Counted from the stretch's first letter, positions 10,328 to 20,619 are shown. The stretch is 64,000 bases of DNA from Burkholderia latens (GCF_902499045.1 NZ_CABVPL010000008.1:62001-126000); one strand, 5' to 3'. Notes: a model not told the origin generated them from the letters alone. Numbers and translations are program-made.

Positions 10328-11083
10328 ATGTTGCTGATTCCGGCCATCGATCTCAAAGACGGTCAGTGTGTGCGCCTCAAACAGGGCGATATGGACCAGG
10401 CCACGATTTTCTCCGAGGACCCGGCGGCGATGGCCCGCAAGTGGGTGGATCTCGGCGCCCGGCGGCTGCATCTGGTCGACCTGAACGGCGCGTTCGCCGG
10501 CAAGCCGAAGAATCTCGACGCGATCGAAGCGATCCTCGACGAAGTCGGCGACGAAATCCCCGTGCAGCTCGGCGGCGGCATCCGCAGCCTCGAGACGATC
10601 GAGAAGTATCTCGACGCCGGCCTGTCCTACGTGATCATCGGCACCGCTGCCGTCAAGAATCCGGGCTTCCTGCAGGACGCATGCACCGCGTTCTCCGGCA
10701 ACATCATCGTCGGGCTGGACGCGAAGGACGGCAAGGTCGCGACCGACGGCTGGAGCAAGCTGACCGGCCACGAAGTGATCGATCTCGCGCGCAAGTTCGA
10801 GGACTACGGCGTCGAATCGATCGTGTACACGGACATCGGCCGCGACGGGATGCTGCAGGGCATCAACATCGACGCGACCGTGAAGCTCGCGCAGGCAGTC
10901 GGCATCCCGGTGATCGCAAGCGGCGGCCTGTCGAATCTCACCGACATCGAGCACCTGTGCGAAGTGGAAGAGCACGGCGTCGAAGGCGTGATCTGCGGCC
11001 GTGCGATCTACTCCGGCGATCTCGATTTCGCGGCCGCGCAAAAGCGCGCGGACGAACTGAACGGCGAACTCGACAACGCCTGA
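10328..11083 (+). CDS. hisA: Phosphoribosylformimino-5-aminoimidazole carboxamide ribotide isomerase
   Basis: HisA performs the Amadori rearrangement of ProFAR to PRFAR. This 251-residue TIM barrel has the catalytic Asp8 ([13 protein letters not shown]), QLGGGIRS for phosphate binding and the second acid in [13 protein letters not shown] 164-bp gap separates it from hisH; it contains TTGTACTAAACTAG near 10240, which could be an internal promoter, but this is weak. Confidence 0.96.
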   Translation: MLLIPAIDLKDGQCVRLKQGDMDQATIFSEDPAAMARKWVDLGARRLHLVDLNGAFAGKPKNLDAIEAILDEVGDEIPVQLGGGIRSLETIEKYLDAGLSYVIIGTAAVKNPGFLQDACTAFSGNIIVGLDAKDGKVATDGWSKLTGHEVIDLARKFEDYGVESIVYTDIGRDGMLQGINIDATVKLAQAVGIPVIASGGLSNLTDIEHLCEVEEHGVEGVICGRAIYSGDLDFAAAQKRADELNGELDNA

Positions 11084-11191
11084 GCGCGGCGGCGTCCTCT
11101 TCGCCGGGGCTGCCCACGGGCGGCCCCGACCGGACGCCTCGCGCGAGGCGTTCGCAACCGGCCGTCCCACCGCGGCCTATGGCGCAACATC

Positions 11192-11965
11192 ATGGCTCTA
11201 GCTAAACGCATCATCCCTTGCCTGGACGTGACCGCCGGGCGTGTCGTCAAGGGCGTCAACTTCGTCGAACTGCGCGATGCCGGCGATCCCGTCGAAATCG
11301 CTCGCCGCTACGACGACCAGGGCGCGGACGAACTGACGTTCCTCGACATTACCGCGACGTCCGACCAGCGCGACCTGATCCTGCCGATCATCGAAGCCGT
11401 CGCGTCGCAGGTCTTCATTCCTCTGACCGTCGGTGGCGGCGTGCGCGCCGTCGAGGACGTGCGGCGCCTGCTGAACGCGGGCGCGGACAAGGTCAGCATG
11501 AACTCGTCGGCGGTCGCGAATCCGCAGCTCGTGCGCGACGCGGCGGACAAGTACGGCTCGCAGTGCATCGTCGTCGCGATCGACGCGAAACGCGTGTCCG
11601 CCGACGGCGAACCGCCGCGCTGGGAAGTGTTCACGCACGGCGGCCGCAAGGGCACGGGCCTCGACGCGATCGAATGGGCGCGCAAGATGGCCGAGCTCGG
11701 CGCGGGCGAGATCCTGCTCACGAGCATGGATCGCGACGGCACGAAATCGGGCTTCGACCTCGCGCTCACGCGCGGCGTGTCGGATGCGGTGCCGGTGCCG
11801 GTGATCGCATCGGGCGGCGTCGGCTCGCTGCAGGATCTCGCCGACGGCATCAAGGACGGCCGCGCCGACGCCGTGCTGGCCGCGAGCATCTTCCACTACG
11901 GCGAGCACACGGTCGGCGAGGCGAAGCGCTTCATGTCCGACCAGGGCATCGCGGTGAGGCTGTGA
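11192..11965 (+). CDS. hisF: Imidazole glycerol phosphate synthase, cyclase subunit
   Basis: HisF uses ammonia from HisH to convert PRFAR to imidazole-glycerol phosphate and AICAR. This 257-residue TIM barrel shows the catalytic Asp12 ([17 protein letters not shown]), the phosphate-binding [17 protein letters not shown] and [13 protein letters not shown] with the second catalytic Asp. The last base of its stop is the first base of the hisI start. Confidence 0.97.
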   Translation: MALAKRIIPCLDVTAGRVVKGVNFVELRDAGDPVEIARRYDDQGADELTFLDITATSDQRDLILPIIEAVASQVFIPLTVGGGVRAVEDVRRLLNAGADKVSMNSSAVANPQLVRDAADKYGSQCIVVAIDAKRVSADGEPPRWEVFTHGGRKGTGLDAIEWARKMAELGAGEILLTSMDRDGTKSGFDLALTRGVSDAVPVPVIASGGVGSLQDLADGIKDGRADAVLAASIFHYGEHTVGEAKRFMSDQGIAVRL

Positions 11966-12381
11966 TGAATACCGAAACGAAATCCCTGCCTGCGTGGCTC
12001 GACAAGGTCCGCTGGGACGACAACGGCCTCGTGCCGGTGATCGCGCAGGAAGCGTCGACGAACGACGTGCTGATGTTCGCGTGGATGAACCGCGAGGCGC
12101 TCGCGAAGACGATCGAGACGCAGCGCGCGGTCTATTACTCACGCTCGCGCAAGCGCCTGTGGTTCAAGGGCGAGGAGTCCGGCCACGTGCAGCACGTGCA
12201 TGAGGTGCGGCTCGACTGCGACGAGGACGTCGTGCTGCTGAAGGTCGAGCAGGTGTCGGGCATCGCGTGCCACACCGGCCGGCATTCGTGCTTCTTCCAG
12301 AAATTCGAAGGCAACGTGGACAGCGGCGACTGGGTCGCTGTCGATCCCGTGCTGAAAGACCCCGAACACATCTACAAATGA
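11965..12381 (+). CDS. hisI: Phosphoribosyl-AMP cyclohydrolase
   Basis: This 138-residue monofunctional enzyme opens the purine ring of PR-AMP using zinc/magnesium. The family motifs are [33 protein letters not shown], the metal-binding LDCDEDV and the zinc cysteine region [11 protein letters not shown]. In enterics it is fused to HisE; here they are separate, overlapping genes (ATGA at 12378-12381). Confidence 0.96.
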   Translation: MNTETKSLPAWLDKVRWDDNGLVPVIAQEASTNDVLMFAWMNREALAKTIETQRAVYYSRSRKRLWFKGEESGHVQHVHEVRLDCDEDVVLLKVEQVSGIACHTGRHSCFFQKFEGNVDSGDWVAVDPVLKDPEHIYK

Positions 12382-12743
12382 CGCAATCGACCGAAGACAC
12401 GCTGCTGCGGCTCGCGGCCGTGATCGATAGCCGCAAGGGCGGCGACCCCGAGCAATCGTACGTATCGCGCCTGTTCCACAAGGGCGACGATGCGGTGCTG
12501 AAGAAGATCGGCGAAGAGGCGACCGAGGTCGTGCTGGCTGCGAAGGACGTGCGCCAGGGCGGCGCGCCGACGGCGCTGGTCGGCGAAGTCGCCGATCTGT
12601 GGTTCCACTGCCTCGTGATGCTGTCGCATTTCGACCTGAGCCCCGCCGACGTGATCGCCGAGCTCGAGCGCCGCGAAGGGTTGTCGGGGATCGAGGAAAA
12701 GGCGCTGCGCAAGCGTCGCGAGCGCGAGGAAAACGGCGGGTGA
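12378..12743 (+). CDS. hisE: Phosphoribosyl-ATP pyrophosphatase
   Basis: HisE removes pyrophosphate from PR-ATP in the second step of the pathway. The 121-residue MazG-like all-alpha protein has the family core [31 protein letters not shown] and [13 protein letters not shown]. Start ATG 12378 overlaps the hisI stop. It is the last his gene of the cluster. Confidence 0.95.
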   Translation: MTQSTEDTLLRLAAVIDSRKGGDPEQSYVSRLFHKGDDAVLKKIGEEATEVVLAAKDVRQGGAPTALVGEVADLWFHCLVMLSHFDLSPADVIAELERREGLSGIEEKALRKRREREENGG

Positions 12744-12814
12744 CGGGCATCGGCACGCCGCGGTGGCAACAGTGCGGTAAGCTGTAAGAATTGTCATCCA
12801 ACGGGGGTAGCATC

Positions 12815-13207
12815 ATGACCGATACGCCGAGCCAGTTTCCGACGCCGTCAGTGCCGGGCGCAGCAGACGCCGAGCGGTTGAACGGTCTGCGCACGCTGAC
12901 GCACGTGCTGTATGGCCTCTATGCGATTCATTGGCTGACGGGCGGCGTCACCGGCATCATCGCGATCATCATCAACTACGTGAAGCGCGGCGACGTGGCC
13001 GGCACGCCGTACGCCGACCATTTCGAGTGGCAGATCCGCACGTTCTGGCGTGCGCTGATCGCATACGTGATCGGCTTCGCGCTGATGTTCGTGGTGGTGG
13101 GATTCGCGATCATGTTTGTCACGTGGATTTGGACGCTGTACCGTATCATCAAGGGTTGGCTGTACCTGAACGACAACAAGACGCTCGATCCGCAGGCCTG
13201 GTTCTGA
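12815..13207 (+). CDS. Small conserved membrane protein, DUF4870-like
   Basis: The 130-residue protein has a soluble N-terminus (about 25 residues) and three hydrophobic segments (about residues 28-52, 78-97 and 98-112), ending WLYLNDNKTLDPQAWF. The layout resembles the DUF4870/Tic20-like family of small membrane proteins of unknown role. ATG 12815 follows the purine-rich ACGGGGGTAG; an upstream in-frame start at 12791 would add eight residues. It lies between hisE and the HIT gene and is usually found there in Burkholderia. Confidence 0.8.
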   Translation: MTDTPSQFPTPSVPGAADAERLNGLRTLTHVLYGLYAIHWLTGGVTGIIAIIINYVKRGDVAGTPYADHFEWQIRTFWRALIAYVIGFALMFVVVGFAIMFVTWIWTLYRIIKGWLYLNDNKTLDPQAWF

Positions 13208-13235
13208 CCGCGCGAGGGCGTTTCGCAGGAGCAAC

Positions 13236-13601
13236 ATGAGTCACGATCCGAATTGCCTGTTCTGCAAGATCGCGGCGGGCGAGATTCCCAGCACGAAAGT
13301 GCATGAGGACGACGAATTCGTCGCGTTCCGCGACATCCGCCCGGCGGCCGAGACGCACGTGCTCGTGATTCCGCGCCGGCACCTGCCGACGCTGTCGGCG
13401 GCCACCGACGCCGATGCGCCGATGCTCGGCCGGCTGATGCTGCTCGTCGCGCGCCTGGCCGACCAGTTGGGCGTCGCGTACACGGGCGGCGAAACCGGTT
13501 TTCGCACGGTGATCAACACGGGCCCCGGCGGCGGGCAGGAGGTCTACCACCTGCACGCGCACATCCTGGCCGGCCCGCGCCCGTGGCAGCGAATGGGTTG
13601 A
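13236..13601 (+). CDS. HIT-family hydrolase (HinT-like)
   Basis: This 121-residue histidine-triad protein is predicted to hydrolyse purine nucleoside phosphoramidates or related nucleotides. The catalytic triad HLHAH is at residues 105-109 (YHLHAHILAGPRPWQRMG) and the N-terminal zinc-type CLFCKIAAGEIPS is intact. The start follows AGGAG at 13227-13231. Its partner or pathway cannot be told from the context. Confidence 0.93.
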   Translation: MSHDPNCLFCKIAAGEIPSTKVHEDDEFVAFRDIRPAAETHVLVIPRRHLPTLSAATDADAPMLGRLMLLVARLADQLGVAYTGGETGFRTVINTGPGGGQEVYHLHAHILAGPRPWQRMG

Positions 13602-13694
13602 CGCAGCGGGGCGTTTCCCCGCATCGATAGTCGAAGCCGGCGTGCCGCCGGCGATTTGCGCCGCGACGCGGCGTGGTTGAGGAGAGGTTTCATC

Positions 13695-13925
13695 ATGGGT
13701 GGATTGAGCATTTGGCACTGGCTGATCGTGCTGCTGATCGTGGCGCTGGTTTTCGGTACGAAGAAGCTGCGCAACATCGGCAACGACCTCGGCAGCGCAG
13801 TGAAGGGTTTCAAGGACGGCATGAAGGAAGGCGACACGCCGGCAGACGCGCAGCAATTGCCGCGTTCGGGCACGGTCGACGTCAACGCGAAGGGAACGAC
13901 GCGTTCCGACTCGAACAAGGCGTAA
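13695..13925 (+). CDS. tatA: Sec-independent protein translocase subunit TatA
   Basis: TatA is the pore-forming subunit of the twin-arginine translocase for folded proteins. The 76-residue product has one N-terminal membrane helix ([16 protein letters not shown]), the [10 protein letters not shown] hinge and an amphipathic helix ([15 protein letters not shown]), then a polar tail. ATG 13695 follows GGAGAGG; the upstream start at 13656 would add residues before the helix that TatA lacks. First gene of tatABC. Confidence 0.96.
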   Translation: MGGLSIWHWLIVLLIVALVFGTKKLRNIGNDLGSAVKGFKDGMKEGDTPADAQQLPRSGTVDVNAKGTTRSDSNKA

Positions 13926-13951
13926 CGCCGGCACGCTGACAGGCATTCGCG

Positions 13952-14485
13952 ATGCTGGATCTCGGTCTTTCGAAGATGGCGCTGATCGGCGTCGTCGCGC
14001 TCGTGGTGCTCGGCCCCGAGCGCCTGCCGCGCGTCGCGCGCACGGCAGGCGCACTGTTCGGCCGCGCGCAGCGGTACATCAACGACGTGAAGGCCGAGGT
14101 CTCGCGCGAAATCGAACTCGACGCGCTGCGGACGATGAAGACCGATTTCGAAGCGGCCGCGCGCAATGTCGAGACGACGATTCACGACAACCTGCGCGAG
14201 CACGAGAAGGAACTGAACGACACGTGGAATTCCGCGGTCGGCGGTCTCAACGAAGGCTCGGTCGATGCCGCCTCGTACGGCAGCGACACGCCTGCGGCGC
14301 CGTCGTGGCACGGCGGCAACCCGGCCGCACTCGCGCGCAAGCGTCGCAACTGGCGGGTCAAGCAGGCGGCGACGCCTGTCTGGTACAAGCGCGCGACGAC
14401 CCGCCGCACGCACGTGCAGTCGGGCGCCGCGCGTGTCGCGCGCCACCAGCCGGCCAGCTTGCGCCGGCCGACGCGCTTCTTCTGA
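13952..14485 (+). CDS. tatB: Sec-independent protein translocase subunit TatB
   Basis: TatB works with TatC as the receptor for twin-arginine signal peptides. The 177-residue product has the family N-terminus MLDLGLSKMALIGVVALVVLGPERLPRVAR (read in pieces: DLGLSKM helix start, LGPERLP hinge) followed by a long amphipathic helix to about residue 95. The C-terminal half is basic and low in complexity, as in other beta-proteobacterial TatB proteins. It lies 26 bp after tatA. Confidence 0.94.
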   Translation: MLDLGLSKMALIGVVALVVLGPERLPRVARTAGALFGRAQRYINDVKAEVSREIELDALRTMKTDFEAAARNVETTIHDNLREHEKELNDTWNSAVGGLNEGSVDAASYGSDTPAAPSWHGGNPAALARKRRNWRVKQAATPVWYKRATTRRTHVQSGAARVARHQPASLRRPTRFF

Positions 14486-14526
14486 ATCGAGCGCATGCTC
14501 GCTCGTCAATCCTACCGAGGGCCGGT

Positions 14527-15312
14527 GTGAGCGACCCCCAGCAGAATCCGGGCGACGCCCCGGAAGAAACCTTCATTTCCCATCTCGTCGAGCTTCGCGA
14601 TCGCATCATTCGCGCGGGGCTGGCCGTGATCGTCGTGTTCCTCGGGCTCGTGTACTGGGCGCCCGACATCTTCCGGCTGCTCGCGCGGCCGCTGATGGAA
14701 AACCTGCCGAAGGGCGGCAGGATGATCGTCACCGACGTCACCGGCTCGTTCTTCGTGCCGATGAAGGTCACGATGCTCGTCGCGCTCGTGATCGCGCTGC
14801 CGATCGTGCTGTACCAGATCTGGGCGTTCGTCGCGCCGGGGCTGTATCAGCACGAGAAGAAGCTCGTCGCGCCGCTCGTCGGCAGCAGCTACTTCCTGTT
14901 CCTGTGCGGGATGGCGTTCGCGTACTTCCTCGTGTTCCCGACCATCTTCCGCGTGATGGCGCACTACAACGCGCCGCTCGGCGCGGAGATGTCGACCGAT
15001 ATCGACAATTACCTGAGCTTCGTGCTCGGGATGTTCATCGCGTTCGGGGTCACGTTCGAGGTGCCGATCGTCGTCGTGCTGCTCGTCCGGATGGGCGTGC
15101 TGTCGCTGCAGAAGTTGAAGGAGATGCGGCCGTACGTGATCGTCGGCGCGTTCGTCGTCGCGGCGGTCGTCACGCCGCCCGACGTATTCTCGCAGCTGAT
15201 GCTCGCGCTGCCGCTCGTCGTGCTGTTCGAAATCGGGCTGCTGGCCGCGCGATTCTTCGTGCCGAAGGCCGCCGAAGAGCCCGAGGCCGAGAACAATGGC
15301 GCCGCAAGTTGA
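14527..15312 (+). CDS. tatC: Sec-independent protein translocase subunit TatC
   Basis: TatC is the polytopic core of the Tat signal-peptide receptor. The 261-residue product has six predicted membrane helices, the N-terminal signal-recognition motif FISHLVELRDRI and PLVGSSYFLFLCGMAFAYF-type helices. The GTG start at 14527 precedes SDPQQNPGDAPEE; upstream in-frame codons are inside tatB in another frame. The operon ends at the bidirectional terminator 15469-15510. Confidence 0.96.
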   Translation: MSDPQQNPGDAPEETFISHLVELRDRIIRAGLAVIVVFLGLVYWAPDIFRLLARPLMENLPKGGRMIVTDVTGSFFVPMKVTMLVALVIALPIVLYQIWAFVAPGLYQHEKKLVAPLVGSSYFLFLCGMAFAYFLVFPTIFRVMAHYNAPLGAEMSTDIDNYLSFVLGMFIAFGVTFEVPIVVVLLVRMGVLSLQKLKEMRPYVIVGAFVVAAVVTPPDVFSQLMLALPLVVLFEIGLLAARFFVPKAAEEPEAENNGAAS

Positions 15313-15468
15313 CGAGCGCGGTGCACGGTGGCCGGTATCGGCGCCGCCATCGCGCTTGCCAACTTGTGGCCGAGTTGCAGCCGCTTCATGACGTTGGCGT
15401 GGGGCATGTGAGCGCAACGCGCGGGCGGTGACGCGAAACGCAGCTGCGCCGTGCAGCAGCATCGATAC

Positions 15469-15510
15469 AAAGCAAAAGGGCAGCCCGAGATCGAGCTGCC
15501 CTTTTGCTTT
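15469..15510. terminator. Bidirectional rho-independent terminator between tatC and the protease gene
   Basis: A perfect 16-bp inverted repeat, AAAGCAAAAGGGCAGC and its complement, with a 10-nt loop. A-rich and T-rich flanks on each side mean it can stop transcripts of both convergent genes. Confidence 0.9.
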
Positions 15511-15551
15511 GCGGTGGCGGCGAGCGGCGCAGACGCGCGTGCCGCCCGGCG

Positions 15552-16757
15552 TCATTCGGCGTCGCTGTCCTGCTCGTCGAGCGTTTGCTTCGGCGGCGGC
15601 GGGCGCTTGCCGATCACGACGTTTACGTCGAACTCCTTGCCCTTGCGCACGACGTGCACCTTGGTCGGCGTGCCGGGCTTGATCTGCGCGACGGTGTTCA
15701 GCAGCTTCGTCGTGTCGGTGATTTCGTCGCCGTTCACGCTGACCAGGATGTCGCCCGGCTTGATCCCGGCCTTGTCGGCCGGGCCGCCCTGCAGCACGCC
15801 GGCGACGATCGCGCCCGACTTCTGCTGGAGCCCGAACGACTCGGCGATCTCCGGCGTGACGTCCTGCGGCTCGACGCCGATCCAGCCGCGCGTGACCGAG
15901 CCCGTCGTGATGATGCTTTCGAGCACGGTGCGCGCGGTCGACACGGGGATCGCGAAGCCAATGCCGAGCGAGCCGCCCGAGCGCGAGTAGATCGCCGTGT
16001 TGATGCCGAGCAGGTTGCCGTTCACGTCGACCAGCGCGCCGCCCGAGTTGCCGGGATTGATCGGCGCGTCGGTCTGGATGAAGTTCTCGAACGTGTTGAT
16101 GCCGAGATGATTGCGGCCGAGCGCGCTGATGATCCCCATCGTGACCGTCTGGCCGACGCCGAACGGGTTGCCGATCGCGAGCACGACGTCGCCGACGCGC
16201 GACTGGTCCGAACGGCCGAGCGTGATCGTCGGCAGGTTCGTCATGTTGATCTTCAGCACCGCGAGGTCGGTTTCCGGATCGATGCCGATCACCTTCGCGG
16301 TGGCCGTGCGGCCGTCGGCGAGCGCGACTTCGATCTGGTCGGCGCCGTCGACCACGTGCTGGTTCGTTAGAATGTAACCTTCCGCGCTCACGATAACGCC
16401 GGAGCCGAGGTTGGCGGCCGGTTCGTCCCGCTGCTTGCGGGCGTTGCGGTCGCCGAAGAAATAGCGGAACAGCGGATCCTTCGCGCGCGGATCGGGCGGC
16501 AGCGAGCCGTCCTTGCTGGAGAAGACGTTGACGACGGCGGGCATCGCCTTTTGCGCGGCTTCGGCGTACGACGTGGTTGCCGGTGCCCCGCCAATGCCCG
16601 GCGCGACTTCGCGCAGCGCGACGATCGGCGTGGCGAGCTGCTTGCCGAGCTGTCCTTGCCGTTGCAGCCATTGCGGCTTGAGCGTCACGACGATGAACAT
16701 CAGCGCGAGCAGTACGGTCACCGCCTGCGCGAAGAACAGCCAGAAGCGTCTAAGCAT
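15552..16757 (-). CDS. HtrA/DegQ-type trypsin-like serine endoprotease (S1C) with PDZ domain
   Basis: The 401-residue product has one N-terminal membrane anchor (residues about 8-27) with the catalytic part in the periplasm, so it resembles DegS/MucD-type envelope quality-control proteases. The triad is His134 (ILTNQHVV), Asp164 (PETDLAVL) and Ser238 (NPGNSGGAL). A single PDZ domain covers about residues 285-385. The start is well placed for the anchor. It is convergent with tatC and divergent from the Nif3-like gene, with only 21 bp between the two starts. Confidence 0.93.
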   Translation of the reverse strand: MLRRFWLFFAQAVTVLLALMFIVVTLKPQWLQRQGQLGKQLATPIVALREVAPGIGGAPATTSYAEAAQKAMPAVVNVFSSKDGSLPPDPRAKDPLFRYFFGDRNARKQRDEPAANLGSGVIVSAEGYILTNQHVVDGADQIEVALADGRTATAKVIGIDPETDLAVLKINMTNLPTITLGRSDQSRVGDVVLAIGNPFGVGQTVTMGIISALGRNHLGINTFENFIQTDAPINPGNSGGALVDVNGNLLGINTAIYSRSGGSLGIGFAIPVSTARTVLESIITTGSVTRGWIGVEPQDVTPEIAESFGLQQKSGAIVAGVLQGGPADKAGIKPGDILVSVNGDEITDTTKLLNTVAQIKPGTPTKVHVVRKGKEFDVNVVIGKRPPPPKQTLDEQDSDAE

Positions 16758-16778
16758 CTGAATGGATTAGAGGTTTAT

Positions 16779-17525
16779 ATGGATCGGATCGAACTCGAAT
16801 TGTACTTGAACAATACCCTTGAAACCGCGCGCTTCAAGGACTATTGCCCGAACGGCCTGCAGGTCGAGGGGCGCCGCAAGATCGAGAAGATCGCCACCGG
16901 CGTGACGGCGTCGGTCGCACTGCTCGAAGCCGCGCTCGAATGGGGGGCGGATGCGGTGCTCGTCCATCACGGCTACTTCTGGCGCAACGAGGCGCCGCAG
17001 ATCACCGGTCGCAAGTATCAGCGCCTGAAGCTGCTGCTCGCGAACGACCTCAACCTGTTCGCGTTCCACTTGCCGCTCGATGCGCATCCCGAGCTCGGCA
17101 ACAACGCACAGCTCGGCGGGAAGCTCGGTCTGATCGGCGAACAGCGGTTCGGCGAAGGCGACCTCGGCTGGATGGCCACGCTGCCGATGCCCGTCACGCT
17201 CGAGCACTTCGTCGCGAAGGTCGAGAACACCCTTGGCCGCACGCCGCTCGTGCTCGGCGATCCGGACATGCAGCTGCGCCGCATCGCGTGGTGCACCGGC
17301 GCCGCGCAGAGCTATTTCGACGCGGCGATCGATGCCGGCGCCGACGTGTTCTTGACCGGCGAGGTGTCGGAATCCGTCACGCACGCGTCAGCCGAGAGCG
17401 GTGTCGCGTTCGTTGCGGCAGGGCACCATGCGACCGAACGTTACGGAATCCAGGCGCTCGGCCGTCACTTGTCCGAAGAATTCGATATCGAGCACCTTTT
17501 TATCGATATTCATAATCCGGTCTGA
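16779..17525 (+). CDS. Nif3-like dinuclear metal-binding protein
   Basis: The 248-residue YbgI/NIF3 family protein has the metal-binding motifs VLVHHGYFW near residue 65 and [15 protein letters not shown] near the C-terminus. Related proteins are hexameric rings with a two-metal site; the cellular substrate is not settled. ATG 16779 starts [14 protein letters not shown]; the longer in-frame start at 16551 would read through the protease gene. It lies just before the bc1 operon. Confidence 0.92.
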   Translation: MDRIELELYLNNTLETARFKDYCPNGLQVEGRRKIEKIATGVTASVALLEAALEWGADAVLVHHGYFWRNEAPQITGRKYQRLKLLLANDLNLFAFHLPLDAHPELGNNAQLGGKLGLIGEQRFGEGDLGWMATLPMPVTLEHFVAKVENTLGRTPLVLGDPDMQLRRIAWCTGAAQSYFDAAIDAGADVFLTGEVSESVTHASAESGVAFVAAGHHATERYGIQALGRHLSEEFDIEHLFIDIHNPV

Positions 17526-17743
17526 TTGCCGGATTTGCGGCGGCGCATCGAAATTTCTCAATGTAGCAAACGCTTAAAAGACAAATGATTCAATCGCTCC
17601 GATAGTGGGGGAAAACCCTTAACTATCAATTACTTCGAAGGGATTTTCATCTCCGGGCCTTGTAAATGACGGCTCCATTCGAGCAAACTAGCGGCGGAAT
17701 GGAAAGTCGTGACGGAAAATCCAACTCAGAAGTGGGGCGTGTG

Positions 17744-18364
17744 ATGCGAGACAAGGAAGAGAAACGCGTCGACAGCGGCCGCCGTACCTGGCTGATTGCG
17801 ACATCCGTAGCAGGTGGCGTGGGAGGCGTAGCCACCGTCATACCTTTCGCGGCGTCGCTCGCGCCGTCCGCGAAAGCGAAAGCGGCTGGCGCACCGGTCG
17901 AGGTCGACATCAGCGGGCTGAAGCCCGGCGAAATGGTCACCGTGCCGTGGCGCGGCAAGCCGGTCTGGATCCTGAACCGCACCGACGACATGCTGGCCGA
18001 CGTCGTCAAGGCCGACAAGGAAGTGGCCGATCCGACCACGAAATCCCCGTATTCGATGCCGTTGCCCGCGTATTGCGCGAACGAATATCGCGCGCGGGCC
18101 GATCGCAAGAACATTCTCGTCGTGATGGCCGTGTGTACGCACCTCGGCTGCACGCCTAGCCAACGTTTCACGCCGGGTCCGCAGCCGAACCTGCCGGACG
18201 ACTGGCCGGGCGGTTTCCTGTGCCCGTGCCACGGTTCGACCTACGACCTCGCCGGCCGCGTGTTCAAGAACAAGCCGGCGCCTCAGAATCTCGACATCCC
18301 GCCCTACATGTTCACGTCGGCGACGACCCTCGTGATCGGCAAGGACGAGAAAGGAGAAGCGTGA
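17744..18364 (+). CDS. petA: Ubiquinol-cytochrome c reductase, Rieske iron-sulfur subunit
   Basis: This subunit of the cytochrome bc1 complex moves electrons from ubiquinol to cytochrome c1. The 206-residue product has a [2Fe-2S] site in CTHLGC (131-136) and CPCHGS (160-165), with ligands Cys131, His133, Cys160 and His163 and a Cys136-Cys162 disulfide. SGRRTWLIATS at 11-21 is a twin-arginine signal anchor, so export should use the nearby tatABC. ATG 17744 was preferred to 17666, which would add 26 polar residues ahead of the twin-arginine motif. It overlaps petB by 1 nt. Confidence 0.95.
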   Translation: MRDKEEKRVDSGRRTWLIATSVAGGVGGVATVIPFAASLAPSAKAKAAGAPVEVDISGLKPGEMVTVPWRGKPVWILNRTDDMLADVVKADKEVADPTTKSPYSMPLPAYCANEYRARADRKNILVVMAVCTHLGCTPSQRFTPGPQPNLPDDWPGGFLCPCHGSTYDLAGRVFKNKPAPQNLDIPPYMFTSATTLVIGKDEKGEA

Positions 18365-19746
18365 TGGCAGTCGAGAACAAAGAAGTCTCCACGACAGGTG
18401 TCACCGGCTGGATCGACCAGCGCTTTCCGCTCACGTCCACCTGGAAGAAGCACGTTTCCGAGTACTACGCGCCGAAGAACTTCAACTTCTGGTACTTCTT
18501 CGGCTCCCTCGCGCTGCTGGTGCTCGTCAACCAGATCGTCACGGGCATCTTCCTGACGATGAACTACAAGCCCGACTCGCTGCTCGCGTTCGCGTCCGTC
18601 GAGTACATCATGCGCGAGGTGCCGTGGGGCTGGCTGATCCGCTACATGCACTCGACCGGCGCGTCGATGTTCTTCGTCGTCGTGTACCTGCACATGTTCC
18701 GCGGGCTGATGTACGGGTCGTACCGCAAACCGCGCGAGCTCGTGTGGATCTTCGGTTGCGCGATCTTCCTGTGCCTGATGGCCGAAGCGTTCTTCGGCTA
18801 CCTGCTGCCGTGGGGCCAGATGTCGTTCTGGGGCGCGCAGGTGATCGTGAACCTGTTCTCGGCGATCCCGTTCGTCGGTCCGGACCTGTCGTTGTGGATC
18901 CGCGGCGACTACGTCGTGTCCGACGTCACGCTGAACCGCTTCTTCGCGTTCCACGTGATCGCGATTCCGCTCGTGCTGGTGGGCCTCGTCGTCGCGCACC
19001 TGGTCGCGTTGCACGAAGTGGGGTCGAACAACCCGGACGGGATCGAGATCAAGGCGAAGAAGGACGCGAACGGCATTCCGCTCGACGGCATCCCGTTCCA
19101 TCCGTATTACTCGGTGCACGATTTCTTCGGCGTCTGCGTGTTCCTGATGGTGTTCGCGGTGATCGTGTTCTTCGCGCCGGAGATGGGCGGCTACTTCCTC
19201 GAGTCGAACAACTTCGTGCCGGCGAACCCGCTGCAGACGCCGCCGGAAATCGCGCCGGTGTGGTATTTCACTGCGTTCTACGCGATGCTGCGGGCGACCA
19301 CCGATCCGTTCAAGATCGTGCTGATGATCGTGATCGCGCTGCTCGGCGTGCTCGCGCTGGTGCGCGCGCGCGGCAAGTGGAAGGTCGGCCTGCCGGTGCT
19401 GGCCGCGGCGATCGTCGTGTTCATGTTCCTGACGGAATCGAAGTTCTGGGGCGTGGTCGTGATGGGTTCGGCGGTGATCACGCTGTTCTTCCTGCCGTGG
19501 CTCGACCGCAGCCCGGTGAAGTCGATCCGCTACCGGCCGCTGTTCCACAAGGTGTTTCTCGGGATCTTCGTCGCGGCGTTCCTGACCCTCGCGTTCCTCG
19601 GCACGCGGCCGCCCTCGCCGGCCGCGACGCTGATCGCCCAGGGCTGTGCGCTGATCTACTTCGCGTTCTTCCTCGGCATGCCGGTCTGGACGCCGCTTGG
19701 TACGTTCAAGCAGCCGCCGGAACGGGTGCGCTTCAAGCCCCATTAA
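18364..19746 (+). CDS. petB: Cytochrome b of the bc1 complex
   Basis: The 460-residue polytopic protein carries two b hemes and the quinone sites. Visible motifs are GWLIRYMHSTGASMFF and LPWGQMSFWGAQV in the N-terminal half and the Qo-site variant NPLQTPPEIAPVWYF, which contains the PEW-type sequence as PEIAPVW. About nine membrane helices are predicted. ATG 18364 shares its A with the petA stop. Confidence 0.95.
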   Translation: MAVENKEVSTTGVTGWIDQRFPLTSTWKKHVSEYYAPKNFNFWYFFGSLALLVLVNQIVTGIFLTMNYKPDSLLAFASVEYIMREVPWGWLIRYMHSTGASMFFVVVYLHMFRGLMYGSYRKPRELVWIFGCAIFLCLMAEAFFGYLLPWGQMSFWGAQVIVNLFSAIPFVGPDLSLWIRGDYVVSDVTLNRFFAFHVIAIPLVLVGLVVAHLVALHEVGSNNPDGIEIKAKKDANGIPLDGIPFHPYYSVHDFFGVCVFLMVFAVIVFFAPEMGGYFLESNNFVPANPLQTPPEIAPVWYFTAFYAMLRATTDPFKIVLMIVIALLGVLALVRARGKWKVGLPVLAAAIVVFMFLTESKFWGVVVMGSAVITLFFLPWLDRSPVKSIRYRPLFHKVFLGIFVAAFLTLAFLGTRPPSPAATLIAQGCALIYFAFFLGMPVWTPLGTFKQPPERVRFKPH

Positions 19747-19767
19747 CGTGAGCGAGGAGAGAACGAC

Positions 19768-20526
19768 ATGAAGAAACTGCTTTCGACGCTCGTGCTGATC
19801 GGGGCGACGGCCGTCGCGCTGCTGGCGGCGCCGGCCGCGCACGCGGAAGGTAATTTTCCGCTCGACCGGGCGCCCGATAACACGCAAAATCTCGTTTCGC
19901 TTCAGCGCGGCGCGCAATTGTTTGTAAACTATTGCCTGAACTGCCACAGCGCGAACCTGATGCGCTACAACCGTCTGACGGATCTGGGCATATCCCAGAA
20001 GGAGATCGAAAAGAATCTCCTGTTCACGACCGACAAGGTCGGGAACACGATGACCGTCGCGATGCGGCCTGAAGACGCGAAGAACTGGCTCGGCACCACG
20101 CCGCCCGACCTGTCGGTCGAGGAGCGGGCGCGCGGCCGCGACTGGCTGTACACGTATCTGCGGAGCTTCTACCGCGACGATACGCGGCCGACCGGCTGGA
20201 ACAACGCGGTGTTCGAGAACGTCGGCATGCCCCACGTATTGTGGCAACTGCAGGGGCAGCGCACTGCCAAATTCGAAGACAAGACGGACGAGGAGACGGG
20301 CGAGAAGGTCCACACGCTCGTCGGCTTCCAGCAGGTCACGCCGGGCACGTTGTCGTCGCCCGACTACGATGCTGCGGTGGCCGACTTGGTGGCCTATATG
20401 ACATGGATGTCCGAGCCGGCCCAGCAGACCCGCAAACGCCTCGGCGTGTGGGTGCTGGTCTTTCTCGGTCTCCTGACTTTCCTGTCCTGGCGGCTCAATG
20501 CCGCGTACTGGAAAGATATCAAGTAA
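19768..20526 (+). CDS. petC: Cytochrome c1
   Basis: The 252-residue subunit has a cleavable signal (MKKLLSTLVLIG to AHA, residue 26), a heme c motif CLNCH at 56-60, the MTVAMRPEDAKNW region with the likely axial Met, and a C-terminal membrane anchor (VWVLVFLGLLTFLSW). It accepts electrons from the Rieske protein and passes them to cytochrome c. GAGGAGAG precedes the start. Last gene of petABC. Confidence 0.95.
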   Translation: MKKLLSTLVLIGATAVALLAAPAAHAEGNFPLDRAPDNTQNLVSLQRGAQLFVNYCLNCHSANLMRYNRLTDLGISQKEIEKNLLFTTDKVGNTMTVAMRPEDAKNWLGTTPPDLSVEERARGRDWLYTYLRSFYRDDTRPTGWNNAVFENVGMPHVLWQLQGQRTAKFEDKTDEETGEKVHTLVGFQQVTPGTLSSPDYDAAVADLVAYMTWMSEPAQQTRKRLGVWVLVFLGLLTFLSWRLNAAYWKDIK

Positions 20527-20544
20527 ACACGCCTGACCGGCGTG

Positions 20545-20605
20545 GGGCCGGCGCAAGGCGGAACCCGTGAAGGGGTTGCGCCGCGTGCCGGCCCTCGGCT
20601 TTTTT
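20545..20605 (+). terminator. Rho-independent terminator after petABC
   Basis: GGGCCGGC at 20545 pairs with GCCGGCCC at 20587, with further pairing inside the hairpin (GGCG/CGCC and AACCC/GGGTT), followed by a run of six T at 20600-20605. Confidence 0.75.
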
Positions 20606-20619
20606 GAGGAAACGCAAAT